Source: Ophiosphaerella korrae (Eukaryota > Ascomycota > Dothideomycetes > Pleosporales > Phaeosphaeriaceae). From it: a stretch of 64,000 nt of DNA. Below are positions 42,098 to 53,903 of this stretch, piece by piece (within the stretch, counting starts at the first letter, position 1; each line of letters opens with the position of its first letter). Below the pieces are notes generated by a model that saw only the letters and a list, made by a program, of their open reading frames with translations, ran no database searches and was not told the origin of the DNA. The translations under genes and the position numbers were made by a program. Location: NCBI GenBank assembly GCA_028456385.1, contig JALNQF010000031.1, positions 186,001-250,000 of the forward strand, written 5' to 3'.

Positions 42098-43630
42098 TCA
42101 CCAATCACCCCACTCCCCATCCTCCTTCTTCCCCGCCCCGCTCCCGGACCCAGAAGTCTTCTTCACTGCGCTCGTTCCAATCCCGCTAGGCTTCTTTGCC
42201 TGCTGCGTGGCACCCACTCTCGCTTCGCCGACGCTAGCGAATTCGTCCCAGAAATCCTGCTTATCTTTTGCGGGACCCTTGGGCGCATCTCCAAATGAGT
42301 CCCAGAAGTCTTTTTTCTCGGGTTCGGTACGGCGGGCGGTTGATGATGGTTCGCCTTCGACGAAACGGTTGAATGTTGTGCCGGCGTTGGCGACGCCAGT
42401 TTGGAGGGTTGCGCCTAGGGTGCCGGCAGTGCGCTGGGCTTGGGATGCGAGGTCGGCTTCGGCGAGCTTTGGTGCGTGTTAGTCATTGAATGTCTAGATT
42501 TTGTCTGCAACCATGAATATGGTGGTGGGGTGTAGGGTTGTGTGAATTATAGAATTGGGTTACCTTTTGCATGCCGGGCTTGACCCAACCCTCGTACCCG
42601 GTTTTCCCTGCTTTACTCACGCTTGCGCCTAGCCAGCCAAACCCTTTGGTTAGTGCCCCAACAGGGTCCTTCTGGAAATCAGATAGTTCGGGTGGAGCTC
42701 CAGGCTCCTCGTCATTCTTCCAGTGATCAGGCTCGCTTCCGAAACCGCCGTACTTGCCTCCTTGATTGGGTGCGACACCTTCAGGTCGGTCTGCATTCTC
42801 CGCACCCATTCTCGCAAAGTAGGCTTCATTTTTGGCCTTTTGGCCAGACATTGCGTTTGTGCCGAGAGCAGGCGACCCAGAGCGTTGCATGCCGATATCA
42901 TTACTGCGAGTCTTGCCCAGCGGTGTTTGACTTCTGCTCCCTGCTGCACTCGCACGGCCTCCCAACACAGCACCAGCACCGGCTGTAACCGCATTTTCCT
43001 TTTTAGGCAGTCGTTTAGGTAGATTGCTCTTATCGAATTCCCGGCCTTCGACCTTGCAACTCAACCGTTCCTTCCATTCGTCCCCCGCTTCTGAATCATA
43101 TCGCTCTTGTATTGATGACGCCTCGAATGTGCGACCGTCCTTTGTATTGGATACATGCGCGTTGAAGAAGTCAGAAAAAGGCTTGTTACCGCCAGCGGCC
43201 ATGCGCGCAAGCTCAGCGCCCTTGAAGGCATCCATAGTTATGCTTCGGATGAAGGAGATATGGACGCCGAGGCCGCGATGTACACCGGAGCAGGAGAGAC
43301 ACATGAAGATGCCGAGCTTGGGCGATGCCTGGTTTATATCGCCTTAGTACTGCAACCTTCGAAGTGTGCTCGTGCGACTGAGGGAGGGAGGTAGGAAGCA
43401 AGTGCGTACCCATTGTGGACTCGGCGCATTGCAGTCGACGCACTTGTTGTTCTCGTTTGTCTTCTGAATCTCCAATAACTGTGCATATCTGCTATTAGCG
43501 ACTTGTTCTACTAGACTGTCGTTCCCAACCGTCGTTCAGCAGCCTGCCACCCCCTTAGCCAGCTCAGATGGAGCAAGCAACAGCGTACCTTACTCCGCGT
43601 CTCTGGATCTACCTCCCACATTTTACTCAT
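42098..43630 (-). CDS. ADP-ribosylation factor GTPase-activating protein (Gcs1/ArfGAP1 type)
   Basis: Exons (reading down) 43630-43589, 43478-43410, 43328-42564 and 42466-42098 join in phase to 414 residues. The ArfGAP zinc finger spans the first three exons: CVDC, then CLSC, 20 residues later in the usual C-x2-C-x16-C-x2-C spacing, followed by GVHRGLGVHISFIRS with the catalytic arginine finger region. The C-terminal half has amphipathic, Ser/Thr-rich ALPS-like stretches (GWLGASVSKAG, GTLGATLQTGVANAG) that sense curved membranes, two W-D-x-F repeats (FWDSFGD, FWDEFAS) and a terminal G-E-W-G-D-W. This matches yeast Gcs1/human ArfGAP1, which promotes GTP hydrolysis on Arf1 during COPI and post-Golgi traffic. 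The first exon is very short (42 nt). Confidence 0.93.
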
Positions 43631-44403
43631 GATGAACACTGAGGACCAAAATTACTTGCTTGTCAATTTAAGGCGAGGGCAGAAATATGAACCGGGGCTT
43701 GTTGTGTTGTTATGCGGTCTGGGTTCGATAGTCGTTGAGATTCAACGTCAGTGCTAATGTGGGGCGCGGCGCATGCCACTTGAGCCTCAATCGACTCCGC
43801 TCCGACAAGGGACAGGGGTCTAATATGCCTGTGTGCTCCCCCTCCTATGATGGAAAATTCTTCCGCTTCAATTGACAACCCAGTGCGACACAAGGTGATA
43901 TGATAATATGAACTTATTTTTATTCAAGAGTGGTGATACCGTCAAAAGCGTTTTCAGCTCATGTCGTTCCCTCTCATGCGTTCACGATCTCGGTGACAAG
44001 CACCTACTACCCATACTATTTACTGTGCCATCCATCAATGGCCGCGTGTTCCTCCGCTACCATGACCCTCCGGCCAAACCCAAAATTTACTGCCTTTTCC
44101 ATAACATATACGTGACAGCATAACAGAATGCGAATCAAAAATGGTTGTACAAGGTGTGGCGCCATTAGTGGGAGTGATAGCCATGTAGAAAGGAACGTGA
44201 AGAGAGCATGCGGAGAGATTAGGCTCCCTAATACTTTGAACACCGAGCGCCGATGAAAATGAAACCCTATACAGATGCGAGTGTTGTGTATTCGTGAAGT
44301 CGTAACGTGACTGATTAAATCCAATCGCACAGTCCAACGTCAAGCAAGCCCTAGCCCGTCAGGAGGAGCTCATGATGTGAATTTGGGTACCAGGTGAGAG
44401 GCT
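43631..44403. other. Intergenic region between ArfGAP start and WSC-gene stop
   Basis: About 770 bp. It should hold the ArfGAP promoter and the 3' end of the WSC gene. Short antisense frames near 44016-44343 show no recognisable protein. Confidence 0.4.
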
Positions 44404-45919
44404 TCACAGGTCAGGATTCCGAACATTGAGTTGTCGCCCGTAATCACGACTGTCATCTAGACTTCCAACGCTTTCGCGACTATGGTTGGCGCCGGCGAAC
44501 GTCATGACAGCGTTCGGATTGAGCCGCGAGTCGATCATCAAAGGTTGACTATTCCGTCGGTTCGAAATTGGGCTTATGGAATCCTGGTCAGCGCCATAAC
44601 GGCTGTTTTGTGTGCCGAGGTTGGTAGCAATCTGTGGTGGGTACTTCTGTTCTACGAGGGGCGCACCACCCAGAAGGCCAGCCCTACTCATAGTACTGGT
44701 ATTTCGTGTGATACCGCCGGAGCTTCCAGCAGAACCGTCATTGTCCGCTTGCTGCCGTTTGCGTCTTCTCCAGAGGAAAAATAGGATGCCACCAATGATA
44801 GCAAAAAGGCCCACAACACCGCCAGCTACTCCTCCAGCGATCGCACCTACATTTGGTCGATTGTCACTATTCCCCGTATTGATTGGAGCAGAAGATGAGC
44901 TTGGTGCTGATGAGGGGGTTTGTATAATCGTTCGGGTGACGACTTGACCACTTTCAGTGATGACCTGTGTAGAAGTTTGCGTGTCCGGAGTCTGGCTTGG
45001 CTGTGGCGATGAGGATTTGGTAGACTATTATATAAGTCAGCAGGCGATTCGGAAGATGAGCTGGTCCACTCAAGAATAGCAAAAGTACGACAGGAGATGA
45101 GGATGTAGAAGAAAATGATGTGGAGAAAAGTAGAGATACGGTAGTGACCACCGGCATTCGCGTCGTAACCGTCGTTTGCAGAACAGTTCGAGTGACGGGC
45201 GGAGGAACAATCGTGACTATCTGTGGAGGCGCCGACGAAGGCTGCCCCAGAAGTCAAAACAAAAACAGAGCAAGACACGAATTGCGAAGTTCAAGAACGA
45301 CAAGATGATGGTAGCATGTGATGCTATTGCAAGACCGATCAAACAGGCAGTGTTGGAGCAAAAACAGGCAGTGCTTGCAAGGCAACGAAACATGTGGTAC
45401 TGACACTGAGTACCTGCGACGAAGACGGAGCTTGCGTCGGGCTTGGAGTTGGACGAGGGATAGAGCTACTCACGGATGTTGATGATGTTTGGAAGCTTCC
45501 TGCGGTTCCGGAGGGCTGGCCGTTGGCCTGGATGTAGATGAAGAGACCGTCCTCCTGACTACCGCAGTGCTCGGCGGGAAATCCAGGGCAGTCCTTCTTA
45601 CATCGGTTGATGTTTACTTGGTTGCGAGGGATGTAGTTCGAGCAGTAGCAATCCTTCCATTGGATGACGGCAAAGGCAAAGGTCCCAAGCTGACCGCAGT
45701 GACCAGTACAGTTGCCGTTGGATTGCCAATCCCAGTTGTCTGTGCAATGTGTTAGTTGTGGCAGGTGTCGACGGCGAAGGACAACTTACAAACAGGAGTA
45801 TTGCCGGTGTTTTGTGGCGAGCAGTACGACTCTGTAAAGGCGGCCGCTGGTGTAACAAACAGGAAGACGGCAAAAGCGACAACAAGGCCCAGAAGTGTCG
45901 ACCCGAATCGGCGTTCCAT
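44404..45919 (-). CDS. WSC-domain cell-wall stress sensor-like membrane protein
   Basis: Exons (reading down) 45919-45790, 45739-45414, 45241-45089 and 45024-44404 give 409 residues. A signal peptide (VAFAVFLFVTPAAAF) is followed by a WSC domain with eight cysteines (YCSPQNTG, NCTGHCGQLG, KDCYCSNYIP, RCKKDCPG, EHCGSQ), a Ser/Thr/Pro-rich extracellular stalk, one transmembrane helix at about 264-287 (GGVVGLFAIIGGILFFLW) and a basic then Ser-rich cytosolic tail with R-R-R-K-R. This is the architecture of Wsc1-3/Slg1 sensors, which report wall stress to Rho1 and the cell-integrity MAP kinase pathway. Other WSC membrane proteins exist, so sensor function is inferred. Intron 2 (172 bp) is long and holds two 20-bp direct repeats. 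Confidence 0.87.
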
Positions 45920-48006
45920 GGTTGAAGTAAGGATGGGTAGTGTTGAAGTGGACACGGGAAGTGTGGATGGAGAGATTTGACGGAGAACAGGACCAGGATC
46001 AGCGATTGAACGCCTCCGAGGTGGTGAACAAACGATGGGGTGAATGGGTGAATGTTGGTGACGGCGACAGAGCCGGAGGGCTTTGGCAGGGTGGCTTGAT
46101 CACGACCCAAGATTCGGGGGGCTGGCGTATTGAAGCAATCAATGGCAGAGACGGGCGGGGTGAACTCGAGCCTGTTCACTCGTTATAAGGTCAGCATTGC
46201 GTTTGACAGTCGCGATGGCCAGCCCGGAGTCGTCTGTAGTGGCAGCAGAACGATTGAGGGGAGGAAAAAGTATACACGAGCAAGACAAGATGCTGTTGAG
46301 TGGGAAAGTTGGTGAACGATCGGCGCGCCAAGGAAGGCTAACAATTGGACGGATCATAGCACCAACGCACTTACCCAATTGCTATGTCCGCGCCTCCCGC
46401 TTGCAAGCCACGGTTTCCTCGGCAGCTCGCGGGTTGGTCTCGATGATTAAAATAACGGAGCTGTATAGCGTGCCTGGGCGTCTGGGAGGATTGCAAGATG
46501 AAGCACCTCGCTCGTTGTTTTCATGCGCTGAGGGGCCAAGTGCTGGATTGTACGCCCTCGGCCAAGGCACAAATTGATTGCGTAGCGCAGCCGGCTCGTG
46601 ATAAGGCTGTGATGCCAAATACAACCGATAAGTGGAAGGGCAGCCTAATCCTGAAACGGAGCAGCCCTTGTTTCTGTGCTATGTGGCCGTGGTAGCCCGG
46701 TGAACCAAGCTCGGACGGCGATCCGAATTGGGTGCCGACACTCAAGCAGGCAGAGGCAGGTACCCGGGACTGGTAAGGAAAAAGAACAGAAACAGGAACG
46801 AAACAGGTACAAGGACTGGAAAAGAGCGAGCGTGGGGAGCAGCAGGAACGGACAGAGATTGAGGAGACGGCGAAAGCTGGTTGCACCGAGTGAGGTTTTT
46901 GTCTCGCCTGATCACCTGGCATTGGTAGTCAGGCGTCATGCCATATCCAACAAGGCCATGGATTGCACCGAGTTTCCAGAAACGCGCAGTTCATCAATAC
47001 ACGGCTGCACACGCCGCCCTGCACAACCACCCAACCACTCTCTATCCTCCCCTGGTCGTGCATTGTTTGACAGCCGGGCCGTTTCAGAGCCGTCCAAAGC
47101 CTGTCCGTGCCACCGAATCAGATGCCATTCTCAACGCAACACCAAATCAGGATGTGCGGTGGCAACAAAGCGACATGCACAGCGACTCGCCCTCAGCCCT
47201 CGACGTTGAAACTGCTGCACGCTGTCCGCCGTCACTGTTGGTTGCGCCCATTCCATCGTCCCCTATCTCCCAATCGCTATCGATAAATCAATGTACTGTG
47301 AATGTTAATATACCTCCGACAACGCATTCCCACGGTAACAAACCGACATCCAATCTGCACACCATATTCAGCCTGATCAAAACACCTGCTACAATGCCCA
47401 TCCTACAAACTAATAATTGGCACACAAAGTCGATACCCATCCTCCTCAGTCTCCCCCTAGCCTTGCCGTGGGCCACATCAGCGCTAAGCTCTTTTCATCT
47501 CGCTACCGCTGGCGTGCGCCCGCCTGCTGAAACGGGCTACAGTGATGACGCAATACCAAAGGCCGCCATGTTGGTACTTCGATCAACAGGGGTGAATAGT
47601 GGAGTGACACTGCCTCAAAAAAAAATAAAAAATTAAGGCTTTTGCCGTAATCGTGGCAACAGATGAGATGACGATAATCAATATCTGAGACCCTCGCCCT
47701 GAACCAATGCTTGTCTGCCCATATCACCACCACATGCATCCTGTTTGGCCGCGAGCACGGCGATCAACCCAGGGTGGAGCCATGGCGTGCTGCAAAAATG
47801 GGTTTGACCAAATCGTGGCTGTGGTCGTGATTGTTGATCGCTTACGCGCCCCCGATAGAAGCAAATGCAACGCCCTTCATGTACACTAATTTCCCGAACC
47901 ACACTTTTCGCGTTTTGGCGATAAATGGCTATTCCAGCTAGGAAGCCGCGGACCACCCACCTTGTTCACACATGAAAGATTGCTGAAAACTTTGAATCTT
48001 GTTGAT
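45920..48006. other. Two-kilobase region upstream of the WSC gene
   Basis: No gene is supported. Many short overlapping frames exist on both strands, the longest being 46938-47636 plus (232 codons), which is low-complexity and lacks any motif. A long regulatory region and 5' leader would fit a cell-surface gene, but no specific site can be named. Confidence 0.4.
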
Positions 48007-49048
48007 CTACAACTTTGACTTCTTGCCGCCCGCAACGCCCGTCACCGCCTCTCCCGAAAGAAGGAAATCGGGATATGCGAAGCCGTTCGCGTACCCAGTC
48101 GTATGCCACTGACCGCCATCGACTGCAATAAAACTTTAGTAGCCACCCTCCACATGTTGGGAAATGATAAAACGTACCGACAATCGTCTCTCCGTTGACA
48201 AAATTTCCGGCGTCAGAAAACAAGTAAACTGTCGCGTCAGCAATCTCCTTGACCGATCCAAATCGCCCAGAAGGAACAGCCTTCATTGCCCTAGTCTCGT
48301 TCTCCTTCTTGCCCAAACGATTCATGCCCTCTGTATCTGCGATCGGTCCTGGCGCAATGACATTTGAAGTAATGCCCTTGGGTCCTTGTTCAATAGCAAG
48401 AGACACAGCCATGGCGTCCACTCCAGCCTTTGCCACAGACACGTGGCTTTGTAGCGGTGTGCCAGCGTAATGGAGAGTCGCACTGACGAAAAGGATGCGG
48501 CCACCAGTGCCATTTGGAGGAAGCGTCTTACCGTCTGTCCTGTGCTTCTTCGCTGACTCGACCAGGTACGGTAGTGTCGCCTTGACTGTGTTGTAGGAGC
48601 CAAGCACGTCGATGTCAATGACAGACTTAAGCGCATTTGGCGAGACCTGGTCGATGGAAGCAAGGAAGTTGCCAGCAGCGCCAGCAATGACAAAGTCAAT
48701 ACTACCGAGCTCATTGGCACACCGGTCGGCTGCTTGTTGGAGCAGCTCTGGTTTGCGTACATCGACTGCGCCGAGACCTATCACCTTTGCGCCCTTTCGT
48801 GCTGTTGCGATGTCTTTGGCCATGTTCTCCGTCTTCTCGACACTGCGTCCGATGATACAGGCGTCCGCGCCGAGGTGAACCATGGCGCGTACTTGTGCTG
48901 AGCAGATTGAGCCTGCGCCGCCAGTGCAAAAGACTACTTTGCCCTCTGAGTATATGTGTCAGCTTAGCCGTCATGTCATAACGAAGATCATACTGAAGAT
49001 ATCATCTCTCCAGACATTGCTCATATATTGATATTTGTCGAGAGGCAT
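48007..49048 (-). CDS. SPS19: Peroxisomal 2,4-dienoyl-CoA reductase (SDR family, PTS1)
   Basis: Exons (reading down) 49048-48994, 48945-48178 and 48122-48007 join to 312 residues. The Rossmann motif is VVFCTGGAGSICSAQVRAM, followed by the NADPH-type arginine in IIGRS and a mid-domain V-I-A-G-A-A-G-N-F. Instead of Y-x3-K, the active-site strand has HVSVAKAGVDAM (S-x3-K), as in dienoyl-CoA reductases. The protein ends K-K-S-K-L, a perfect type 1 peroxisomal targeting signal. It would reduce 2,4-dienoyl-CoA during beta-oxidation of unsaturated fatty acids. SKL is encoded by the last exon; retaining the 55-bp last intron (48123-48177) meets no immediate stop and replaces the C-terminus. The gene is divergent from the Atg33-like gene. 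Confidence 0.9.
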
Positions 49049-49574
49049 CTTGCGTGGAGTCTTCCAGCGTGGTTTATCGTTCTCTTTAGCTGTTTGGTAC
49101 TGATTGGTAAGTGAATACGCGCTCAGTCTAGTGTATGGAAGATGGAGAGGATATAGAGTTTGCGAAGATGCTCTCGTCGAGTGGACATTTCGGTTGTAGC
49201 TTACGGCCGTTGGCTCAAAAGGGACCGGCCGAGGTCCGATTCTAAGTGATTACTATGCATTGCGACAAAGCTAGGCGGAGAAATCGAAACAGCGACCGCA
49301 TGATAATAGCCTATACACATCAACAGTAGCCGAGTAATTTGAACTCAAACAAAAATGCAACATTTTATCGACCAGATAGTGGTAATGCATTCGATTGCAT
49401 ATTGTGGTTTGCTGTGAGGGAGGAGCTTGGGCCACTACTATTGACTCCCGCGTTGTCTCCGCAGTTAGTCACTTATCTAGTCAACGCCAACCTGCATCAT
49501 AGAGGGACCTCAACACCAAGACTTCCCGCAATCATCCAGTCCCACCATCTCCCAACCATCCGACTCCACAAATC
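49049..49574. promoter_or_regulatory. Divergent promoter of the dienoyl-CoA reductase and Atg33-like genes
   Basis: About 525 bp shared between two start codons facing apart. No clear oleate-response or TATA element was identified by eye. Confidence 0.45.
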
Positions 49575-50194
49575 ATGGCAGCACGGACAGTATCTATCCT
49601 CAAGTTTGTGGGGACTATCAGCCTTGGGATCTCGACAGTAAGTTGCCAACCGCCACCATGAAATCTCCCCCACCTTGTGTTTCATTGATCATGCCAATCA
49701 CATGAACAATTCCCGGGCACATCCTACACCAGGAAAAAAAAGTACTAACACCAGCAAAGGGCATATCCGCCTCTCTCTCAACCATCGCCCTCCCCTCCCT
49801 CCTCGCTCTCCCCACCGCCGTAAACGCACGCACAACATTTACCTATCTGTCGTCCAAATCCCAATACTACACCGCCTACCTGCGGCACATCACGACCTTC
49901 ACCCTCTTCTCCGCATACCTGCTATCGCCGCGCCGCTTCCGACATCCGTATCTGCTCTACACCTCGATACTAGCCTTCATGTCGGGCCCGGGCATCGAGT
50001 ACGCCGTGTCGTGGCGATCGGGCGCCAGCGAGCAAAGGACGGCTCTGGACTTGGAGGCGCAGGGCGATGACGTGAATGGCGAGCAGGTGAGGGAGGCGGT
50101 GGAGAAGAAGCAGTTTAACGAAAGTGTGAAGGCGACTTTTGCGGGGCTGGCGTTCGCCATGTCGATTGTTGGGCTTTGGGGTGACGGCATGTAA
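49575..50194 (+). CDS. Atg33-like mitochondrial membrane protein
   Basis: Exons 49575-49637 and 49760-50194 give 165 residues. The 122-bp intron has a GTACTAAC branch site and an AAAG acceptor at 49759 that keeps the frame; the CAG at 49754 would not. The N-terminus MAARTVSILKFVGTISLG, followed by a hydrophobic helix with Leu/Ser repeats (SLSTIALPSLLALP), two more membrane segments (FTLFSAYLLSPRRFRHPYLL, LAFAMSIVGLW) and an acidic loop, matches the fungal Atg33-type family. Yeast Atg33 sits in the mitochondrial outer membrane and supports mitophagy. The family is short and hydrophobic, so similarity is mainly to the N-terminal motif; function in this fungus is inferred. Confidence 0.7.
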
Positions 50195-51059
50195 TTATGA
50201 GATTGATTGGTTGATGGAGCGGTCGGTGAGGTAGATGATGTGGTGACAACTTTTTTTTTTTTGGTTTATGACTCTCCTGTCACTGCTACGTTTTTATTTG
50301 GACTTGTGTACTATGATACCAGCAATCAATATATCCCTTCTCTTCTATGCTTTTGAATTACTTGTTGCATCATCAAACCCTTAGCGGAGTGTTCATATCT
50401 GTTGATTTCGGGGGGGGATGAATCTGGGAACTAATGCATCATGCTGATTACCATGAAGTCCATACAAGATGACAAGTTAGATAATAATAAGAGCTACGAT
50501 TTACGTTCCCATGGCGAGCTGGTCAAAGTCGAAGATTCACAAACTAAAGCATGGACATTCCGGGAGTGGGTTGTATACACCCTTCATATGAATGTCAAAT
50601 AAGCATCAGCATTCTGGAAGTGAGTTGTACATAGAATACACTTGAATTTTAAAAAGACTACCAAATTCATGGGTACCTGAGTTGATGATCTTCGCAAGAG
50701 CGCACCGCAGCTGCATTCTGAAGCTTAGAATGCTCCAATAAAGATATTTTTCTTCCGCGGCTGTATATGCCGTACTGTGAAGTAGTGCAGTCCGTAGATC
50801 AAACCAATATGAAAATAAATCAAGAAGATAAAGACCACCAAAATGTATGCCAGTCCGTGAAAGCAAATCGAGGCCAAGCATGAGCTCCCAGTGCCGAAGA
50901 CCAAAGACCTCTGTGCTATGCATTTGCATACTACTCGGAGCAAGTTCGAGGTTAAACTTTTTGGGAAATGCATCTCTGTAGGTGGTAGCTAAATGCATGA
51001 TGATTGGTGATGACGCCAATCTAGAATGCCAGCTGAGATGAATCGGGTTACGTGTTAAC
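50195..51059. other. Intergenic region with a possible minus-strand ORF
   Basis: About 865 bp between two 3' ends (Atg33-like and the large GTPase). A minus-strand frame at 50606-51019 (137 codons, begins MASSPIIMHLATTYRDAFPK) has fairly natural composition (for example HWELMLGLDLLSRTG), but no recognisable family and no splice partner. A T11 run lies near 50250. Confidence 0.35.
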
Positions 51060-53903
51060 TCAATCAGAGTCTGGCTCGCGCTTCATCTTTTTTGCATTAA
51101 TGATGGCGTTATCATCTTCATTCTTTCTCTTCTGATTTTGGGCTAGCCTGATGTAGAAATCCAGATCTACGCCGTGTTCGAAGTTGCCGTCGAAAATATC
51201 TTTGGCACCGGCAGGCTCATTGTCGTCATCAGCAGCCTGAGTGTCTGCTGGAAGCAATGCCTTGAGTTCTTCACACTTGCTTTCAATGAGAGGAATTCGC
51301 TTTTCCAAATCTTCTCGGATCTTTTCTCCCATGTCGTCAATGGTGTAATCCAGCGGCGCATAACCCCGAAGCAGATTGCTGAACTCGTAAAATACTGCGG
51401 TGAGCTTTGTGAAGTGCTTGTCTACAAGCCCTAGCATCTTCGCTTGGAGCTGTTCTTGAAATAGATTGGTCAGACGGTCTACAAAGTGTGCCTTATCGTC
51501 CAAGAAATGGCTCTTGAGATTATCTTTTCGGAACTGGTAGACACCTGTTACGTAACGCTTCGGCTTTCCAGGTGTTGGGTTTGGCTTCAATGCTGGCATT
51601 GAGGAGAGGATGTCATCATAAATCTCGTCAGTGAGAGCGGCGATCATATTATTCTCTCGTTCATCTTTGAGTGTAACTCGGTTCAAGTGTCGTTGCTCCT
51701 CGATGGTCATCTCCTCCAGTAGGACCTTCAACTTGGACATCATTTTATTGTGGAAACGAGTCCATTGTCTCTTTGATTTCTCAACAGTCATGAGATTTGC
51801 TTGAGAGCCATTTATCAGCTTCATTGTCTCATGGTGTAGGCATTCAACTTGAAGTGGCAGGCCAGCCTTCAAAAGGTCCAGATTAGTCGAATGCGCAATG
51901 TACCAACTCTGAAAGCCAGGCCTCATTATGGAAGCTAAATCCATGTTCCAATTGACCCCTTCTTCCAAGCCCTTTGCTTTGGAGACACCTTTAGGAATTG
52001 TGCCCCTGGATTTCAATACCCTGGTGAAGGCACCACACCGCAGACCAAACCAGTGTTTCTGTAAGAGGTTCGCTACGGCTAGTTTGTATTGAGGCGTATC
52101 TTTCGTAACCTTGCCCATACTAGTCGTGACGTAGCCCATGTACTTCTTGTTGATATCTTTGACGATCCCGGCAATGAATTTGCCGTGAAGGTCATCGAAA
52201 GCATCCGCTATTGTGCGAAAACCAATGTCTCGATCAGACTGCGTGACGACGCGCTTCAGCTTGTCATTGAAGGCGGGAACATTGTTGTGAATGTGATTAA
52301 TGTGGTCCCTTAGGTTTTGCGATGCTGGAAGATTGAACAAAAACCGACGAAGCGGAGGAACACCAGTTTCTTCGGGCATCAATGCTGGCCTGTTGTTGAA
52401 AGAAATCTTATCTCCTTTAATCCAGCTCATATAGTCTGCTGTGGACGTATGGAATATCTCTACAGCACCGTCTCGTGTAAGGCCCTTCAAGGTAGCACCC
52501 AACTTTTCGGATATTTCTGAGGCGCGATCTGCAATCATTTGAGATTTCAAACGATTGTGGAGATACTTCCTGTACCGATTAATCTGTCCGACTTTGGCGT
52601 CGTCACCCTCTTCTTCGGCTGCTGCTATGTCGCTTTCCGCTTTTGCCGTCAGGCTGTTGATCTGATCATATATGCCGCCAGTACATTGCGCTAACTGATC
52701 GTCGGAAATGACCTATGAAAATGATTAGTGCCCAACAAACGATATAGTTCCAAGTACCTACATCGATCTTGGTGGCAAGCACTTTGACTCTTGATGGCCC
52801 ATGATTGATAATTCCAGCTCGCGCTGTACTTATAATCATATCGTCAGTTCCAATGCGGACCGTATCACCAAGTATGATCTCAACATCGACGGTATCCTTG
52901 ATGGCATCGGCATGTCTGGCGCGTAGTATATTAACGTCGCCAGAACCTTTTGAAATATTACCCTTGATGCAAAAAATCACGTTTTGTTGTACGTACCAGG
53001 TAAGTCAATAATCTCAAGGCCTTCCTTTAGCAAAACAGAGTTCAGCCGGATCGTGACACTGTCTACGATGGCCCAGAGACATACCTTGCCTTCGAAATTC
53101 GAGAGGAAAGGCCGAACCTCTTGCAATAGTTCTGTTGGGGTAGGTTTGTTGAAGTGGGTAACACCTTGTGCAGTGGTATCATACGCTTCCATTGCTTCCT
53201 TGCACTTCATTTGACACAAGCTCTTGAACTCCTCAGTGTCCACTGGATGTGAACCCCAAAAATCCAGGAACTCGGATCCCGAGCCGAAAATGGTGGTGAA
53301 AAAGTCCTCTGCTGTCTGTTTGCGCTTCCTGTCGATTTCGTCCTGTTTGAATGATCGTGTTCGCCGACCGCTGCCCTCATCATCTGAAACCTCAAGATCA
53401 TTGTAATAATCGACATAGGATCGAATGTGTTCCACAATCATTCGATCCCTCATCTCGGCGTTCAAGAACTTTACCTCTGCAGAGACTGTGTTGTTGTTTG
53501 GCCCGTAGGCGTACTTTACAATCGTGCTTGTGCAAGCAAAACCCTTTGCGCCTGTCAAAGAAAGGCCCACACAGTCGAAAAGAGCATTGATCAGCAAACT
53601 CTTCCCAGCACCCTGTGCTCCAATCAGGGCAACCTTGAGTGGACGGCTGTTGCTGATTTGTTCAAGCTTAGTAGCTGTATTAGCGACATGCTGAAGCTCT
53701 TTGTCGAGACCCAAGGATCCCTGGACACATGCTGACACTTGAGAAGAGATCTCTTTCAGTAACGTGTTGATGGCAGACTTGTTGATCTTCCACCATTTAT
53801 GGTCAAGTTTATCTTCCGTAGCAGAGTCATACCGGGGGACAACCTTGACTTTCTTCAGATACTCCTGGAAATCATCGAAGGATAGGATGGTATTGCAAGC
53901 CAT
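51060..53903 (-). CDS. SLIP-GC-like large GTPase (dynamin superfamily)
   Basis: Exons (reading down) 53903-52997, 52946-52762 and 52712-51060 join in phase to 914 residues. The GTPase domain shows a P-loop GAQGAGKS (95-102), a threonine-containing switch 1 region (GFACTSTIVKY), G3 D-L-P-G at 300-303 spanning intron 1, and a G4-like A-T-K-I-D. The rest is helical, with coiled coil (KAESDIAAAEEEG) and a basic C-terminal K-K-M-K-R-E-P that could be a nuclear signal. This resembles the nuclear GTPase SLIP-GC family of fungal and animal large GTPases; in animals SLIP-GC acts in the nucleus of B cells. The role in fungi is not established. A TATA-like TATAAAATA lies about 250 bp upstream. Confidence 0.8.

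Noticed and set aside
46938..47636. 232-codon plus-strand frame
   Set aside because: Low-complexity, many Pro/His/Thr residues, no motif or splice partner; overlaps shorter frames in all phases.
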